Shown here in pieces: positions 28,061 through 37,245 of a DNA stretch of 64,000 bases; the first letter of the stretch is position 1; each line of letters opens with the position of its first letter. The notes under the pieces were generated by a model that worked only from the letters and a program-made list of their open reading frames with translations, was not told the origin of the DNA and made no database searches. The DNA comes from Candidatus Protochlamydia phocaeensis (GTDB lineage: Bacteria > Chlamydiota > Chlamydiia > Chlamydiales > Parachlamydiaceae), in contig NZ_FCNU01000011.1 in NCBI RefSeq assembly GCF_001545115.1, positions 62,001 to 126,000 of the forward strand, given 5' to 3'. A program made the position numbers and the translations under genes.

Positions 28061-28750
28061 ATGAATTTGAAGACCCTTTCCAAGGCGTTCCAATCAGTTG
28101 TAACTATGTTTTTCTGGCGCAAGAGCAAAAAATCTTTCTTTGAGTATTTTGAAGAGCAGGCAAGAGAAACGCTTTCCGCTGCTGAATGTTTAGCTGATCT
28201 TTTTTTCCATCCGGCTGAAGCGCATTCCATCGCAAAAAAGATTAAAGGCATTGAACATGCAGGCGATCAATTGACCCACTCTGTTATCCAGCAAATGAAT
28301 ACCGAAGGTTTTATTCTTCCGATTGATCATGAAGATATTTTAGCTTTTGCAAAAACAATAGACGATGTGCTCGATTATATTGATGATTCGGCGGAATCCT
28401 TTGCAGAGATCTATGAGCTCGATGCTACCATGCCCTTTGCCTCTGAATTTGCCCTATTGATCTTGGAAGGAACTCAAACGCTCGTAGATATTTGCTCTCT
28501 TCTCAAATCCCCTTCTCAGCATGCCTCTGCTATTTTAACTAAATGCGTAAAAGCGCATGAAGTGGAGAATCGGGCCGACGATCTTAAGAAAGAAGCGCTT
28601 AAAAAGCTTTTTTCTCAATTAAAAAGGCAGGAAGTGGATCTACCGAACTACTTGGCTTGGAGCGAAATTTACCGTACTCTCGAAGTCGTGACGGATAAAA
28701 TAGAAGATTGCGCCAATATTGCTGAGCAGATTGTCGTGAAATACTCTTAG
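28061..28750 (+). CDS. PhoU-like DUF47 phosphate transport regulator
   Basis: A 229-residue all-helical protein of the DUF47/TIGR00153 family. Repeated acidic motifs of the PhoU type are visible: KIKGIEHAGDQLTHSV, AKTIDDVLDYIDDSAE, HEVENRADDLKKEAL and TDKIEDCANIAEQIVVKY. These E/DxxxD motifs bind metal clusters in PhoU relatives. It lies 47 bp upstream of a PiT permease, the standard pair in which the DUF47 protein assists or controls the transporter. Confidence 0.93.
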   Translation: MNLKTLSKAFQSVVTMFFWRKSKKSFFEYFEEQARETLSAAECLADLFFHPAEAHSIAKKIKGIEHAGDQLTHSVIQQMNTEGFILPIDHEDILAFAKTIDDVLDYIDDSAESFAEIYELDATMPFASEFALLILEGTQTLVDICSLLKSPSQHASAILTKCVKAHEVENRADDLKKEALKKLFSQLKRQEVDLPNYLAWSEIYRTLEVVTDKIEDCANIAEQIVVKYS

Positions 28751-28791
28751 AGCGTATATCAACCCATCATAGCCTTAGCTAGGAGGAAGCC

Positions 28792-29889
28792 TTGTCTATG
28801 GATTTTCTTCTGCTTAGTGTCGTCATATTATTAATTTTGGTTGCAGAATTTTTAAATGGCTGCACAGATGCCCCCAATGCCATTGCTACTGTGGTTTCTA
28901 CGCGTACGTTATCGCTAAGAATAGCGCTTATCCTTGCAACCACGCTTAATATATTGGGGGCCTTTTCTGGAACAGCTGTTGCCACAACAATTGGAAAGAG
29001 TATTGTCCAGCCTGAGGCGATTAATTTAACCTCAATGGGTGCGGCCATGTTAGCCATCATTTTTTGGAGCCTTTTTACTTGGCGCTTTGGACTGCCCATG
29101 AGCAAATCGCATGCCCTTGTGGCTAGCCTTTCAGGGGCAGGCCTGGCTTTGGCAGGTCCTTCTGCCCTTATATGGGAAGGATGGGCTAAGGTGCTAATCG
29201 GCCTTCTTCTTTCTACTATGCTAGGGGCGTTAGGCGGCTGGATCTTGGCAAAGTTCATTCAATCTTTTTTTTCCCGCTCCCATCCCGCTTCAGCAAAAAA
29301 AACTTTTATGCGCCTTCAGCTTTTATCCTCTTCTTTGATGGCTTATAGCCATGGATCTAATGACAGTCAAAAATTTATGGGGGCTTTTAGCCTTGCCTTA
29401 CTTATTGCAGGCCTTTCCTCTACATTTTACGTGCCGTACTGGGTTATTTTAATTTGTGCGCTTACAATGGGATGTGGAACAGCAATAGGAGGAATGCGCA
29501 TCATTAAAACGGTTGGATTTAAAGTTGTCCATTTAGAAAGCTATCAAGGCTTTGCAGCCGAAACATCGGCAGCCTCTACTATTCTGCTTGCTTCTTTTTT
29601 CGGCATTCCTCTTAGCACAACCCACACCATAAATACAGCCATCATTGGTGTTGGGCTTGCCCGCCACAAAAAATTAGTGCACTGGAATGTCTTTTTTTCC
29701 ATTGTTGCAGCCTGGGTAATGACTTTTCCTGTTTGCGGCATTATCGCTTATTTCTCAGCCTTTATGCTTCAAGCGTTTGAATTGGCGGGCTTGCCAATCC
29801 TGATCTTCCTCTTCTTAGGCGTCGTTTATATCTATGATTTATTTTTGTACGGGTTTTCTAATTGGAAAATGTCCCGCTTTAAAATCTAG
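28792..29889 (+). CDS. PiT-family inorganic phosphate permease
   Basis: An integral membrane transporter of about 365 residues and 10-11 hydrophobic segments that takes up phosphate with cations. The two PiT signatures are present: FLNGCTDAPNAIATVVSTR in the first half and MAYSHGSNDSQKFMGA in the second. A TTG start (28792) lies at the best distance from AGGAGGA; the ATG at 28798 is the alternative. It is cotranscribed with the DUF47 gene just upstream. Chlamydiae also carry such a pair. Confidence 0.93.
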   Translation: MSMDFLLLSVVILLILVAEFLNGCTDAPNAIATVVSTRTLSLRIALILATTLNILGAFSGTAVATTIGKSIVQPEAINLTSMGAAMLAIIFWSLFTWRFGLPMSKSHALVASLSGAGLALAGPSALIWEGWAKVLIGLLLSTMLGALGGWILAKFIQSFFSRSHPASAKKTFMRLQLLSSSLMAYSHGSNDSQKFMGAFSLALLIAGLSSTFYVPYWVILICALTMGCGTAIGGMRIIKTVGFKVVHLESYQGFAAETSAASTILLASFFGIPLSTTHTINTAIIGVGLARHKKLVHWNVFFSIVAAWVMTFPVCGIIAYFSAFMLQAFELAGLPILIFLFLGVVYIYDLFLYGFSNWKMSRFKI

Positions 29890-29959
29890 CTTTTCGAAAA
29901 ATCACTCGATAATCTAAAAAGAAAGAGATTCGTTGCTTAGAAGGGATATTAGCCCGGCT

Positions 29960-30045
29960 AATGGCGTAGATTCGCATTCTTTTCCCTAGAAGGGACGGTC
30001 CCTTTACTCAGATATTTTCGCTAGGAAACTCGAATCTAGATCAGT
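29960..30045. repeat. Palindromic intergenic repeat, copy D
   Basis: The left arm AATGGCGTAGATTCGCATTC and right arm AACTCGAATCTAGATCAGT pair imperfectly. The centre AAGGGAC-G-GTCCCTT is itself a perfect short stem. It starts 71 bp after the PiT permease stop. The remainder of the 590-bp spacer up to rpsO is AT-rich, with no gene seen. Confidence 0.75.
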
Positions 30046-30479
30046 GGTAATTTTAAGAACTCTGCTTAATCGTTTCTTAAGAAGATCTTTTAACTTTCTA
30101 ACTATAAAAGATTTATAATAAACAGATTAAACAGTAAAAATGCAGTAGTAAAAAGCAGAAAAAAAATTAAATTTAAAAAACATCATCATACCATCCAGGT
30201 TGTATAGCCTATGCTCAGGCGTTTAAATCATCACTCTATTTGATTAGTTATTAACAACTTAAATAAAAAACTTTTTCCTTTATGAAAAGCCGGCGGCTTT
30301 AGAAATACCCTTTGCAATTAGATAGACTTTTTTTTTCAATTGTTCTCCCGTATGCATAGGATCTTACTTTTCCTTGCCATTAAATCGAGTTTTTGCTATC
30401 ATTATATCAGCAATCTACAAAAATAAGTAACTATCAAACATAGCCTTTTTTCGGCTTCTAAATTACGGGGGATTCCTGA

Positions 30480-30749
30480 ATGTCACTAGACAAAGGTACC
30501 AAAGAAGAAATTACAAAAAAATTTCAGCTTCATGAGAAAGATACCGGTTCAGCCGACGTCCAAATCGCTATTTTGACAGAGCGCATTACGGAATTGACAG
30601 AGCACTTAAAAAGATCTCCAAAGGATCATGGATCTCGCTTGGCGCTTCTCAAATTAGTCGGTCAAAGACGTCGTCTACTCGATTATCTAAACTCAACAGA
30701 CACAAAACGTTATCAAACGTTAATCAATAAGTTAAAGCTTAGAAGATGA
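30480..30749 (+). CDS. rpsO: 30S ribosomal protein S15
   Basis: A primary 16S rRNA-binding protein, 89 residues, the exact family length. [21 protein letters not shown] and the downstream [21 protein letters not shown] are diagnostic. The start follows GGGGGA. It precedes pnp as in many bacteria, but a strong hairpin and about 490 bp separate the two here. Confidence 0.97.
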   Translation: MSLDKGTKEEITKKFQLHEKDTGSADVQIAILTERITELTEHLKRSPKDHGSRLALLKLVGQRRRLLDYLNSTDTKRYQTLINKLKLRR

Positions 30750-30765
30750 TTAAGCTTTAATATGA

Positions 30766-30804
30766 TAAGAGAAAGGGGCAGCCAAAAGCTGCCCCTTTCT
30801 CTTA
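30766..30804 (+). terminator. Strong hairpin terminator between rpsO and pnp
   Basis: A perfect 17-bp stem TAAGAGAAAGGGGCAGC / GCTGCCCCTTTCTCTTA with a 5-nt loop, 17 bp after the rpsO stop. In E. coli an RNase III hairpin sits in the rpsO-pnp spacer; whether this one is terminator or processing site cannot be told from sequence. No T run follows. Confidence 0.75.
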
Positions 30805-31240
30805 AGCGCAAAAAGAATCTTTCCTAATAAAAGGTTATAGAAATCAGAAAACCCTCTTTAAATATTCTTTTAGTTTTTTAAAGTGTGCTTTCTGAGTTCT
30901 ATTTTCTCCTTTTAAAGGTAAGAGTTCTTTTAAACCCGGCAAATAGACTTAAATTTTGCAAAAAATAAAAGTCTTGCTCGTACAAATAGGTCTTATTAGG
31001 TATAGATAGATAGCCAGTTAAACAAGGCTGAGCTTTTCTAACTTTCAAGTTTCTTCAAAATTCGATAAGAGAAGTCAAGAATAATATTCGCTTCATATTT
31101 ATAGAAGAAAAGCTAACTAGTTGGACCATTCGGCTTCGCTTATGTTTGATTATCCTAAATAAAAATAAGCTCAAGCCGCTATTCATTTAAGAGGTTTAAG
31201 ATGACCTCCCATACCCTTTTACTTTATGGAGATTTACTCA
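30805..31240. other. rpsO-pnp spacer
   Basis: An AT-rich region of about 435 bp with no credible ORF or repeat copy. It should contain the pnp promoter and leader, but I could not single out a convincing promoter pair. Confidence 0.3.
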
Positions 31241-33331
31241 ATGCAACGTGAAACTATATCTATTTCAGTTGGCGAACAAGAAATTACCTTGGAAACCGGT
31301 AAAATCGCACGTCAAGCTGGCGGAGCGGTGATTGTTCGCTGTGGCGAAACCATTGTTTTTTCCACCGCATGCGCGGCTCCCAATGCTGATCCCACTACCG
31401 ATTTCTTACCTCTTCGTGTAGATTATCAGGAAAAATTCTCTTCTGCAGGAAAAACTTTAGGCGGTTTCATTAAAAGAGAAGGACGTCCCGCAGAACGCGA
31501 AATCTTAGTGTCCCGTTTGATTGACCGTCCTTTGCGCCCCATGTTTGAAGAGGGCTACTACAACGAAGTTCAGGTTCTGTCTTATGTGTGGTCATATGAC
31601 GGTGTGCATTCTCCCGATCCATTGGCGATCTGCGGTGCGTCGGCAGCCCTTGTCATTTCAGATATCCCCTTAATTAAACCCGTCGGCGCTGTCCGAGTAG
31701 GCTTCAGCGATGGGCAATTTATCGTCAATCCCACAGTGGAACAGCAGAAAAAATCCAAATTGGACCTTATGCTGGCTGGAACGGAAGATGCCGTTCTCAT
31801 GATTGAAGGGTCTTGCGACTTCCTAACCGAAGAGCAGGTATTGGAAGCCATTGAGCAAGGGCATCAGGCGATCAAGGGAATTTGCCACGCTTTAAGTCAG
31901 TGGCAAGCCAAAGTGGGCAAACCAAAGAATCGCGAAACATTGCGCAAGCTTCCTGCAGAGCTTTATGAAGACGTCGAAAAGATTGCCGCTCCCCTATTAG
32001 AACAAGCTTTGCGCATCGGCGAGAAGAAGAAACGCGAAGAATCTTTAGGACTAGTTACGCAAGCCGTCAAAGAAGCCTTCCTGCCAGCGGGAGAAGAGCC
32101 AAAATATCCGGAAAAAGACGTGACTTATGCCTTGAAAGAGATTTCATCTAAAATGATGCGCCGCATGATTTTAAATGAGAATTTAAGATCGGATGGCCGC
32201 CAGTCTACCCAGATTCGCCCTATTGACATCGAACAAAGCATGCTTCCCCGTGCCCATGGAAGCTCGCTATTTACGCGAGGCGAAACACAGGCCCTCGCCG
32301 TGTGTACGCTTGGCGGCGAGAGCATGGCACAGCGCTATGAAGATCTCGAAGGAGAAGGTAGCCAGCGCTTCTATTTGCAATACTTTTTCCCTCCTTTCTC
32401 CGTAGGAGAAGTGGGACGTCTGGGAGCTCCAGGCAGACGGGAAATTGGACATGGTAAGCTAGCTGAACGGGCATTAATGGCCTTGATACCGCCTAAGGAG
32501 CAATTCCCTTACACAATCCGCCTTGAGTCCAATATCACAGAATCTAACGGATCTTCTTCTATGGCTACTGTTTGCGGTGGATGCTTGGCCTTAATGGATG
32601 CCGGTGTGCCTATCAAACGTCCAGTTGCTGGAATAGCAATGGGGCTGATTTTGGAAAATGATCGCTATATTATTTTATCCGATATCTTAGGGATCGAAGA
32701 TGCTTTAGGCGACATGGACTTCAAAGTAACAGGCGATCAGCAAGGCATTACTGCTTTCCAAATGGACATTAAAGTAGAAGGTATTACAATTGAGATTATG
32801 CGGGCAGCTCTTCAACAAGCCAAAGATGGCCGTGTCCACATTCTCAATAAGATGCTCTCAGTTGTTCCAAAATATAAAGAACAAATGTCCCGCTATGCTC
32901 CCCGCATTGAAACCGTTCAAATTAAGCCTAGCAAAATTGCAACGGTTATCGGTCCGGGCGGTAAGCAAATTCGCGCCATTATTGAGCAGACAGGCGTTCA
33001 AATTGATATCAATGACGATGGCTTAGTCAGCATTGCTGCCGCCGATTTGGAGAGCATTGAAAAAGCTAAGGCCATTATCCATGGCCTAACTGCAGAAATT
33101 GAAATTGGAAAAATTTATTCCGGCAAGGCGACTTCCATTGCTCCTTTCGGCGTATTTGTCGAAATTCTTCCCGGTAAAGAAGGGCTCTGCCATATTTCCG
33201 AGTTTGATGTCAGCCGCATCAATAATTTGGCAGATTATGTCAAGCAAGGGGATATCGTCACGGTAAAGGTTCTCGATATCAACGAACGTGGCCAAATCAA
33301 GTTAAGCCGCAAGGCCACTTTAGGCGGTTAA
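31241..33331 (+). CDS. pnp: Polyribonucleotide nucleotidyltransferase (PNPase)
   Basis: A 3'-5' phosphorolytic exoribonuclease, a homotrimer in the RNA degradosome; 696 residues. It has two RNase PH domains, the second with FSVGEVGRLGAPGRREIGHG and SNGSSSMATVCGGCLALMDAGVP. A KH domain (IKPSKIATVIGPGGKQIRAI) and a C-terminal S1 domain (GKIYSGKATSIAPFGVFVEI...GLCHISEF) follow. The ATG at 31241 is preferred over one at 31226 because GGAG lies 9 bp before it and the family N-terminus starts there. A good terminator follows. Confidence 0.97.
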   Translation: MQRETISISVGEQEITLETGKIARQAGGAVIVRCGETIVFSTACAAPNADPTTDFLPLRVDYQEKFSSAGKTLGGFIKREGRPAEREILVSRLIDRPLRPMFEEGYYNEVQVLSYVWSYDGVHSPDPLAICGASAALVISDIPLIKPVGAVRVGFSDGQFIVNPTVEQQKKSKLDLMLAGTEDAVLMIEGSCDFLTEEQVLEAIEQGHQAIKGICHALSQWQAKVGKPKNRETLRKLPAELYEDVEKIAAPLLEQALRIGEKKKREESLGLVTQAVKEAFLPAGEEPKYPEKDVTYALKEISSKMMRRMILNENLRSDGRQSTQIRPIDIEQSMLPRAHGSSLFTRGETQALAVCTLGGESMAQRYEDLEGEGSQRFYLQYFFPPFSVGEVGRLGAPGRREIGHGKLAERALMALIPPKEQFPYTIRLESNITESNGSSSMATVCGGCLALMDAGVPIKRPVAGIAMGLILENDRYIILSDILGIEDALGDMDFKVTGDQQGITAFQMDIKVEGITIEIMRAALQQAKDGRVHILNKMLSVVPKYKEQMSRYAPRIETVQIKPSKIATVIGPGGKQIRAIIEQTGVQIDINDDGLVSIAAADLESIEKAKAIIHGLTAEIEIGKIYSGKATSIAPFGVFVEILPGKEGLCHISEFDVSRINNLADYVKQGDIVTVKVLDINERGQIKLSRKATLGG

Positions 33332-33344
33332 TTGCAATATTTAG

Positions 33345-33375
33345 CAAGGGAAGCGCAAGGCTTCCCTTGTTTACT
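33345..33375 (+). terminator. Rho-independent terminator of pnp
   Basis: CAAGGGAAGC / GCTTCCCTTG (10-bp stem, 5-nt loop) followed by TTTACT, 13 bp after the pnp stop. Confidence 0.85.
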
Positions 33376-33385
33376 AAAGAAAAAA

Positions 33386-34256
33386 TCAAGACGTAAATTC
33401 TTTAAACGATCCGCTCTTCTTAAATCTCACAAAAGAATCGGTCAACATAAGGTCGTAGATTTTTGCTTGAGCTTTGTCAAAAACTCCGCTTGATGGCACA
33501 CCCCCTTTGTCTAATTCCTCTAATAAATCCTTCTTTGTTGCGCCTGGAATATTAATTTCGATAAAAGGACTATCGTCTGGAACTTCTATATAGTTCTGCC
33601 TGATTTCTTTTGCCTTTTGCAAAGTGGGGTTCTTTTTAAATTCGTTAACAATGTCATAAAAAGACAAGGTTTCCGAAGAACATTCCCCTTTTATAAATTC
33701 GGCATACGCTTGTTTCATAGGTGGAAAAGAAAGGGCAAAATTAAAGCTTCTTCCATGTTTTTGACAGACTTGATCAAATTTTTCTTTTAAGGCAGGATCA
33801 CTTGCCAGAACATCCTTATATTTTGTTTGAAAGGCTATCATTTTCTCAGCAAGCTGCTTGCCTTTATAGGTTTTCCCTTTACTTTCAGAGACTTAAGAAG
33901 ACCCCACTTCCGTTTTAGGAATTTCTAGCTTTTCCAAGCCTTTTAGAGACTTTGCGGCTCTAGCTTGAGGCGTTAATCCCAACGCATTGACTAAACTAGA
34001 AAGCGCTTTATTAACCAAGTCCTGAAGCCCCCGCTTTAATGCGTCTAATTCAGGAAAAGCGGGAAACAAAAATGAGCGTCTTATGAGTCGCAGGCGCATG
34101 CGAGGCGACTGCCTGAGCCGCTTTTTCTGGCTCTATTTGACCGTCCTTGACTATCTCCTCTTGAGAGATGAAAGTGGACTTAACTGACGGTGGCTGCTGC
34201 GGGGAATCCTTATATAAACGATGCGCTCCAATATTCATATCGCTATGTATACTCAT
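33386..34256 (-). pseudogene. Broken effector-like gene ending in an RGS (regulator of G-protein signalling) domain
   Basis: Three ORF pieces on the minus strand join into one ancestral gene. The first starts at ATG 34256 with GAGG six bases upstream (MSIHSDMNIGAHRLYKDS) and runs to a stop near 34050. A +1/-1 shift around 34060-34095, next to a TTTTT run, links it to a second piece (PAFPELDALKRGLQDLV ...). That piece ends at an in-frame TAA (33893-33895), after which the same frame reads on as VSESKGKTYKGKQLAEK into the third piece. The third piece (33386-33841, 151 residues) carries an RGS-like domain at residues about 35-148: YAEFIKGECSSETLSFYDIV, NEFKK, KAKEI, EINIPG, FDKAQAKIYDLM and DSFVRFKKSGSFKEF match the RGS helices in order. 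The third piece could still be translated from ATG 33841, but its ribosome binding site is poor. Confidence 0.75.
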
Positions 34257-34412
34257 ACATAACCTCAAAATAAATCTTTGAAAAAGATTCTTTTTTATTT
34301 TAAAAAAAATCCTACAATATCATTATACTACAAAAATATTTTCTATTGAAAAATAGCTTGCTATTTTTTTTAATGTCATTGATTCTAAAAAAAAATTTGA
34401 TTGTTAAAATCT

Positions 34413-35159
34413 ATGTTAGGCCGTTTAAAAATAGTTATCCCTTCTTTCAACAGCGTTAAATATCTTCCCAAGACTTTGCATTCAATTGAAACGCAGACTT
34501 TCAAGGCTTACGATGTCTGTATAGTCGACGATGCCTCTACCATTCCTCAACAGCGTCAAATTATTGAAGAATTTTGCCAAAGACATTCTTCTTGGCGCGC
34601 ACTTTTTCATTCCCATAATCAAGGGGCTTTAGTAAGCATCATCGATGGCATTAATGGGCTAGATTGTCAAGACGAGGATGTGATTGTCATTATCGATGGA
34701 GATGATTGGCTTGCCAATGACCAAGCTTTGCAGATTATTGCCGATACCTATCAATCTCCTGATGTTTATCTCACTTATGGATCTTTTGAGACGTATCCAA
34801 AGGATTGCATTAATATTACTTATGCAGCCCCCATTGGAGAAGAAGTGATTGAAAAACAACTGTACAGACATATTAGATGGGTCTTTCATCACCCAAAAAC
34901 TTTCAAATATTTTCTTTGGAAGCAAGTAAAAGATGAAGATTTGCGCAACGGAGAAGGCAATTATTATATGGTCACAAGCGATCGGGCACTTTTTTATCCG
35001 TTGCTTGAAATGGCTGGGCGGCATATTCGCTTTATTGACAAGATTCTTTACATTTACAATCTCGAAAATCCCTTGAACGATCATAAAATTAATCGCGATG
35101 AGCAATATTTCGAAGAACTCTATATTAAATCTCGTACCAAATATCCTCCTCTCAGGTAA
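34413..35159 (+). CDS. Family 2 glycosyltransferase (GT-A fold), first of tandem pair
   Basis: A protein of 248 residues. The nucleotide-sugar binding N-terminus reads IVIPSFNSVKYLPKTLHSIE, followed by VCIVDDASTIPQQRQII and the metal/UDP motif IIDGDDWLA (DxD region). It is about 50% identical to the next gene over the whole length, a clear tandem duplication. The predicted role is transfer of a sugar to a glycan, lipid or protein; the acceptor is unknown. The ATG at 34413 is used; no good ribosome binding site is visible. The gene is divergent from the RGS pseudogene. Confidence 0.85.
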   Translation: MLGRLKIVIPSFNSVKYLPKTLHSIETQTFKAYDVCIVDDASTIPQQRQIIEEFCQRHSSWRALFHSHNQGALVSIIDGINGLDCQDEDVIVIIDGDDWLANDQALQIIADTYQSPDVYLTYGSFETYPKDCINITYAAPIGEEVIEKQLYRHIRWVFHHPKTFKYFLWKQVKDEDLRNGEGNYYMVTSDRALFYPLLEMAGRHIRFIDKILYIYNLENPLNDHKINRDEQYFEELYIKSRTKYPPLR

Positions 35160-35165
35160 AAAAGC

Positions 35166-35912
35166 ATGAAAGGTCAATTTAAAATTGTGGTCCCTTCTTT
35201 TAATAGCGTCAATTTTATTCCAAAAACGCTTGCTTCAATAGAAAGCCAAACAAATAAAAATTACCAGGTTTGCGTCATTGATGATTGCTCGACTTTGGAA
35301 AAACAACGGGAAATTATTTCCGAATTCTGTCAGAGGAATCAATGGAAGTCTATTTTTCATACTAAAAATGAAGGAGCGCTAGCCGGAATAGTCGAAGCAA
35401 TCCATAGCTTGAACTGTCAAGATGACGATGTCATCGTCATGCTAGATGGAGATGATTGGCTATATGATGAGCATGTCCTAGAAAAACTAGATAAGATTTA
35501 TACGGAAGAAGACGTCTATTTGACTTGGGGACAATTTCAAACCTATCCGCCAAATTGCATCAAGATGAATTATGCCCTTCCCATTCCAGAAATTGTCATC
35601 GAGCAGCAATTATACAGGGAAATTGTGGATATTTTTGGCCACTTGAAGACCTATAAATATCGCTTATTTAGAGAGATTAAAGATGAAGATTTGCGCGACC
35701 CGCAGACAGGTGAATATTTTCGTGTTTCATGGGACAAAGCCTTGATGTACCCCATGCTAGAAATGGCTGGTTATAAAGTCCGCTTTGTACCCGATCTCTT
35801 GTATGTTTATAATATTGTCAATCCGTTAAGCGATTACAAGATCAATCGCAAAGAGCAAATCATCGCGACTGATTACATCCGCTCTAAGCCTCATTATAAG
35901 AGGATTTTTTAA
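35166..35912 (+). CDS. Family 2 glycosyltransferase (GT-A fold), second of tandem pair
   Basis: A 248-residue paralogue of the preceding gene. The motifs are FKIVVPSFNSVNFIPKTLAS, VCVIDDCSTLEKQREII and VMLDGDDWLYDEHVL. The C-terminal parts, IVNPLSDYKINRKEQ here and LENPLNDHKINRDEQ in the first copy, also correspond. The start is 6 bp after the previous stop with AAAAAAGC before it, so the two are cotranscribed. No membrane segments are seen; a cytoplasmic transferase working on surface glycan is inferred. Confidence 0.87.
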   Translation: MKGQFKIVVPSFNSVNFIPKTLASIESQTNKNYQVCVIDDCSTLEKQREIISEFCQRNQWKSIFHTKNEGALAGIVEAIHSLNCQDDDVIVMLDGDDWLYDEHVLEKLDKIYTEEDVYLTWGQFQTYPPNCIKMNYALPIPEIVIEQQLYREIVDIFGHLKTYKYRLFREIKDEDLRDPQTGEYFRVSWDKALMYPMLEMAGYKVRFVPDLLYVYNIVNPLSDYKINRKEQIIATDYIRSKPHYKRIF

Positions 35913-36009
35913 TAAGGAAAAGCAATCACCCGATTTTGGAAAAAGATCTTTCTCCCTTTTTCTGTCCTCTATTGACCCTAAATGGGATCGCTACAGTTAT
36001 TGCCAATGC

Positions 36010-36057
36010 CTAGGACGCGTCCCTAAATGCATAGTAGCAATTTAGGGGACGTCCTAG
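36010..36057. terminator. Bidirectional hairpin between convergent genes
   Basis: CTAGGACGCGTCCCTAAAT pairs with ATTTAGGGGACGTCCTAG over about 18 bp with a single bulge and an 11-nt loop. It lies between the second glycosyltransferase (ending 35912) and the convergent gene ending at 36140. A second weaker stem, GAAGAAAGCATA ... TATGCTTTCTTC, follows within 36064-36121 and is nearer the minus-strand gene. Confidence 0.65.
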
Positions 36058-36139
36058 AGCTCATGAAGAAAGCATATTAATGGAATATTCATCCCTTCTA
36101 CGCTTCACTATGCTTTCTTCTCCTTCAAATTAGAGAAAT

Positions 36140-36814
36140 TCAATTTACAGGATCTTGTCCACCTTGGCCTTGTTGATGCATTGGATTAGGAAAATTAATC
36201 TCTGCAAGAGAAATGCCCGCGCGCTTTAAGACCTTTCCCTTCATTTCCTCCAATTTTTCTAAAAGGCCGCGGCAGTCTGTCGCCATTTCGCTTGGGTTTT
36301 TAACAAATTTTCCTGGCAATTTTTTCAGAAGCCATTTTTCACAACCGTCAATCAACCCTAGTTGGGATTGAAGCGCCGGTATTTGCCGCGCCTGTTTGAT
36401 TGTTTGAAGAATGTGATGCTTTGTAATTTTGCGAATAATTTGGCTGCAATAAAATCCCCTTACAGTCAATTGATGTCTATAAATGATTTCCGGACTCTGA
36501 TGCGGATCCCATATAGAGGGGGCATCAAGAATAGTCTGTTTAATTTTATCTATCTGCGTTTGCACGTTCACTCCATCTTTCCTGGCAATATTAATCCATT
36601 CACACGTGATGAGCGTTAAATGTTTTAACTCCCAAGATAAATCATTAAGCACTTCATTTAGCCCTTCCTGGCTATCTGCACACCTTCTTGTTACAATTCC
36701 AGGAATTAAAGGATAGGAAGTTAAAGATCCGGGAGAAAAATTGATAGACATAAGATCCTCCTTTGTAGGATAAGGTGCTTCAAATATAGATTTAAAGCCC
36801 TTAATTCCATCCAT
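36140..36814 (-). CDS. Hypothetical soluble protein
   Basis: A 224-residue protein without signal peptide or membrane segment. It is mostly helical with a basic region (VRGFYCSQIIRKITKHHILQTIKQARQI) and ends in a glutamine/glycine-rich tail (HQQGQGGQDPVN). I recognise no domain. It lies in the lineage-specific stretch between pnp and ftsH together with the kinase and RGS genes, so an effector role is possible but only inferred from context. Confidence 0.6.
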   Translation of the reverse strand: MDGIKGFKSIFEAPYPTKEDLMSINFSPGSLTSYPLIPGIVTRRCADSQEGLNEVLNDLSWELKHLTLITCEWINIARKDGVNVQTQIDKIKQTILDAPSIWDPHQSPEIIYRHQLTVRGFYCSQIIRKITKHHILQTIKQARQIPALQSQLGLIDGCEKWLLKKLPGKFVKNPSEMATDCRGLLEKLEEMKGKVLKRAGISLAEINFPNPMHQQGQGGQDPVN

Positions 36815-37211
36815 AATTCAATCCATCATTTATTGCAAATCATTACAATTAGTGTTCTCCATGTGCATTACGACAATGTTTAAATTTCGTTAAACAAATC
36901 ATTATTGCTTACATCATTCCTGAATGTATCCTAGAAAGGGTTCCCGAGAATTGTGAATGAAACCGAAAACCCAACCGATAGCAACGACAAGAGGACTAAA
37001 CAGGAGGAAAGGATAGCTCATCTATGCCTTACAATTTGCTCAATAGCCAAATGTCCATTTCATCATAGCGTAGCACACAACCTAAAGAAGAAAAGGCGGT
37101 GGATCTGCCCAGATAAATTTCATAGCAATCGACTGTCTTGCATAAGAAACGGCATCTAAATGATTAAGCTGCTTAAAACGGATTTAAAAGGAATTGCTTG
37201 AAAAATTTTGA
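36815..37211. other. Intergenic region with a doubtful short ORF
   Basis: About 400 bp. A 68-codon plus-strand frame starting GTG at 36953 (MNETENPTDSNDKRTKQEER ...) has no ribosome binding site and an unusual Cys/His-rich content (HLCLTICSIAKCPFHH), so I do not annotate it as a gene. The rest is AT-rich. Confidence 0.35.
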
Positions 37212-37233
37212 GGCCCTAGCAAAAGCTAGGGCC
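37212..37233 (-). terminator. Rho-independent terminator of ftsH
   Basis: GGCCCTAGC / GCTAGGGCC with an AAAA (TTTT on the minus strand) loop, followed on the minus strand by TCAAAATTTTTC; 13 bp after the ftsH stop. Confidence 0.88.
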
Positions 37234-37245
37234 AAAGAAGTGAGT

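Noticed and set aside
36953-37159. A 68-codon plus-strand ORF starting with GTG
   Set aside because: No ribosome binding site, odd composition and no recognisable family; left as a spacer comment.
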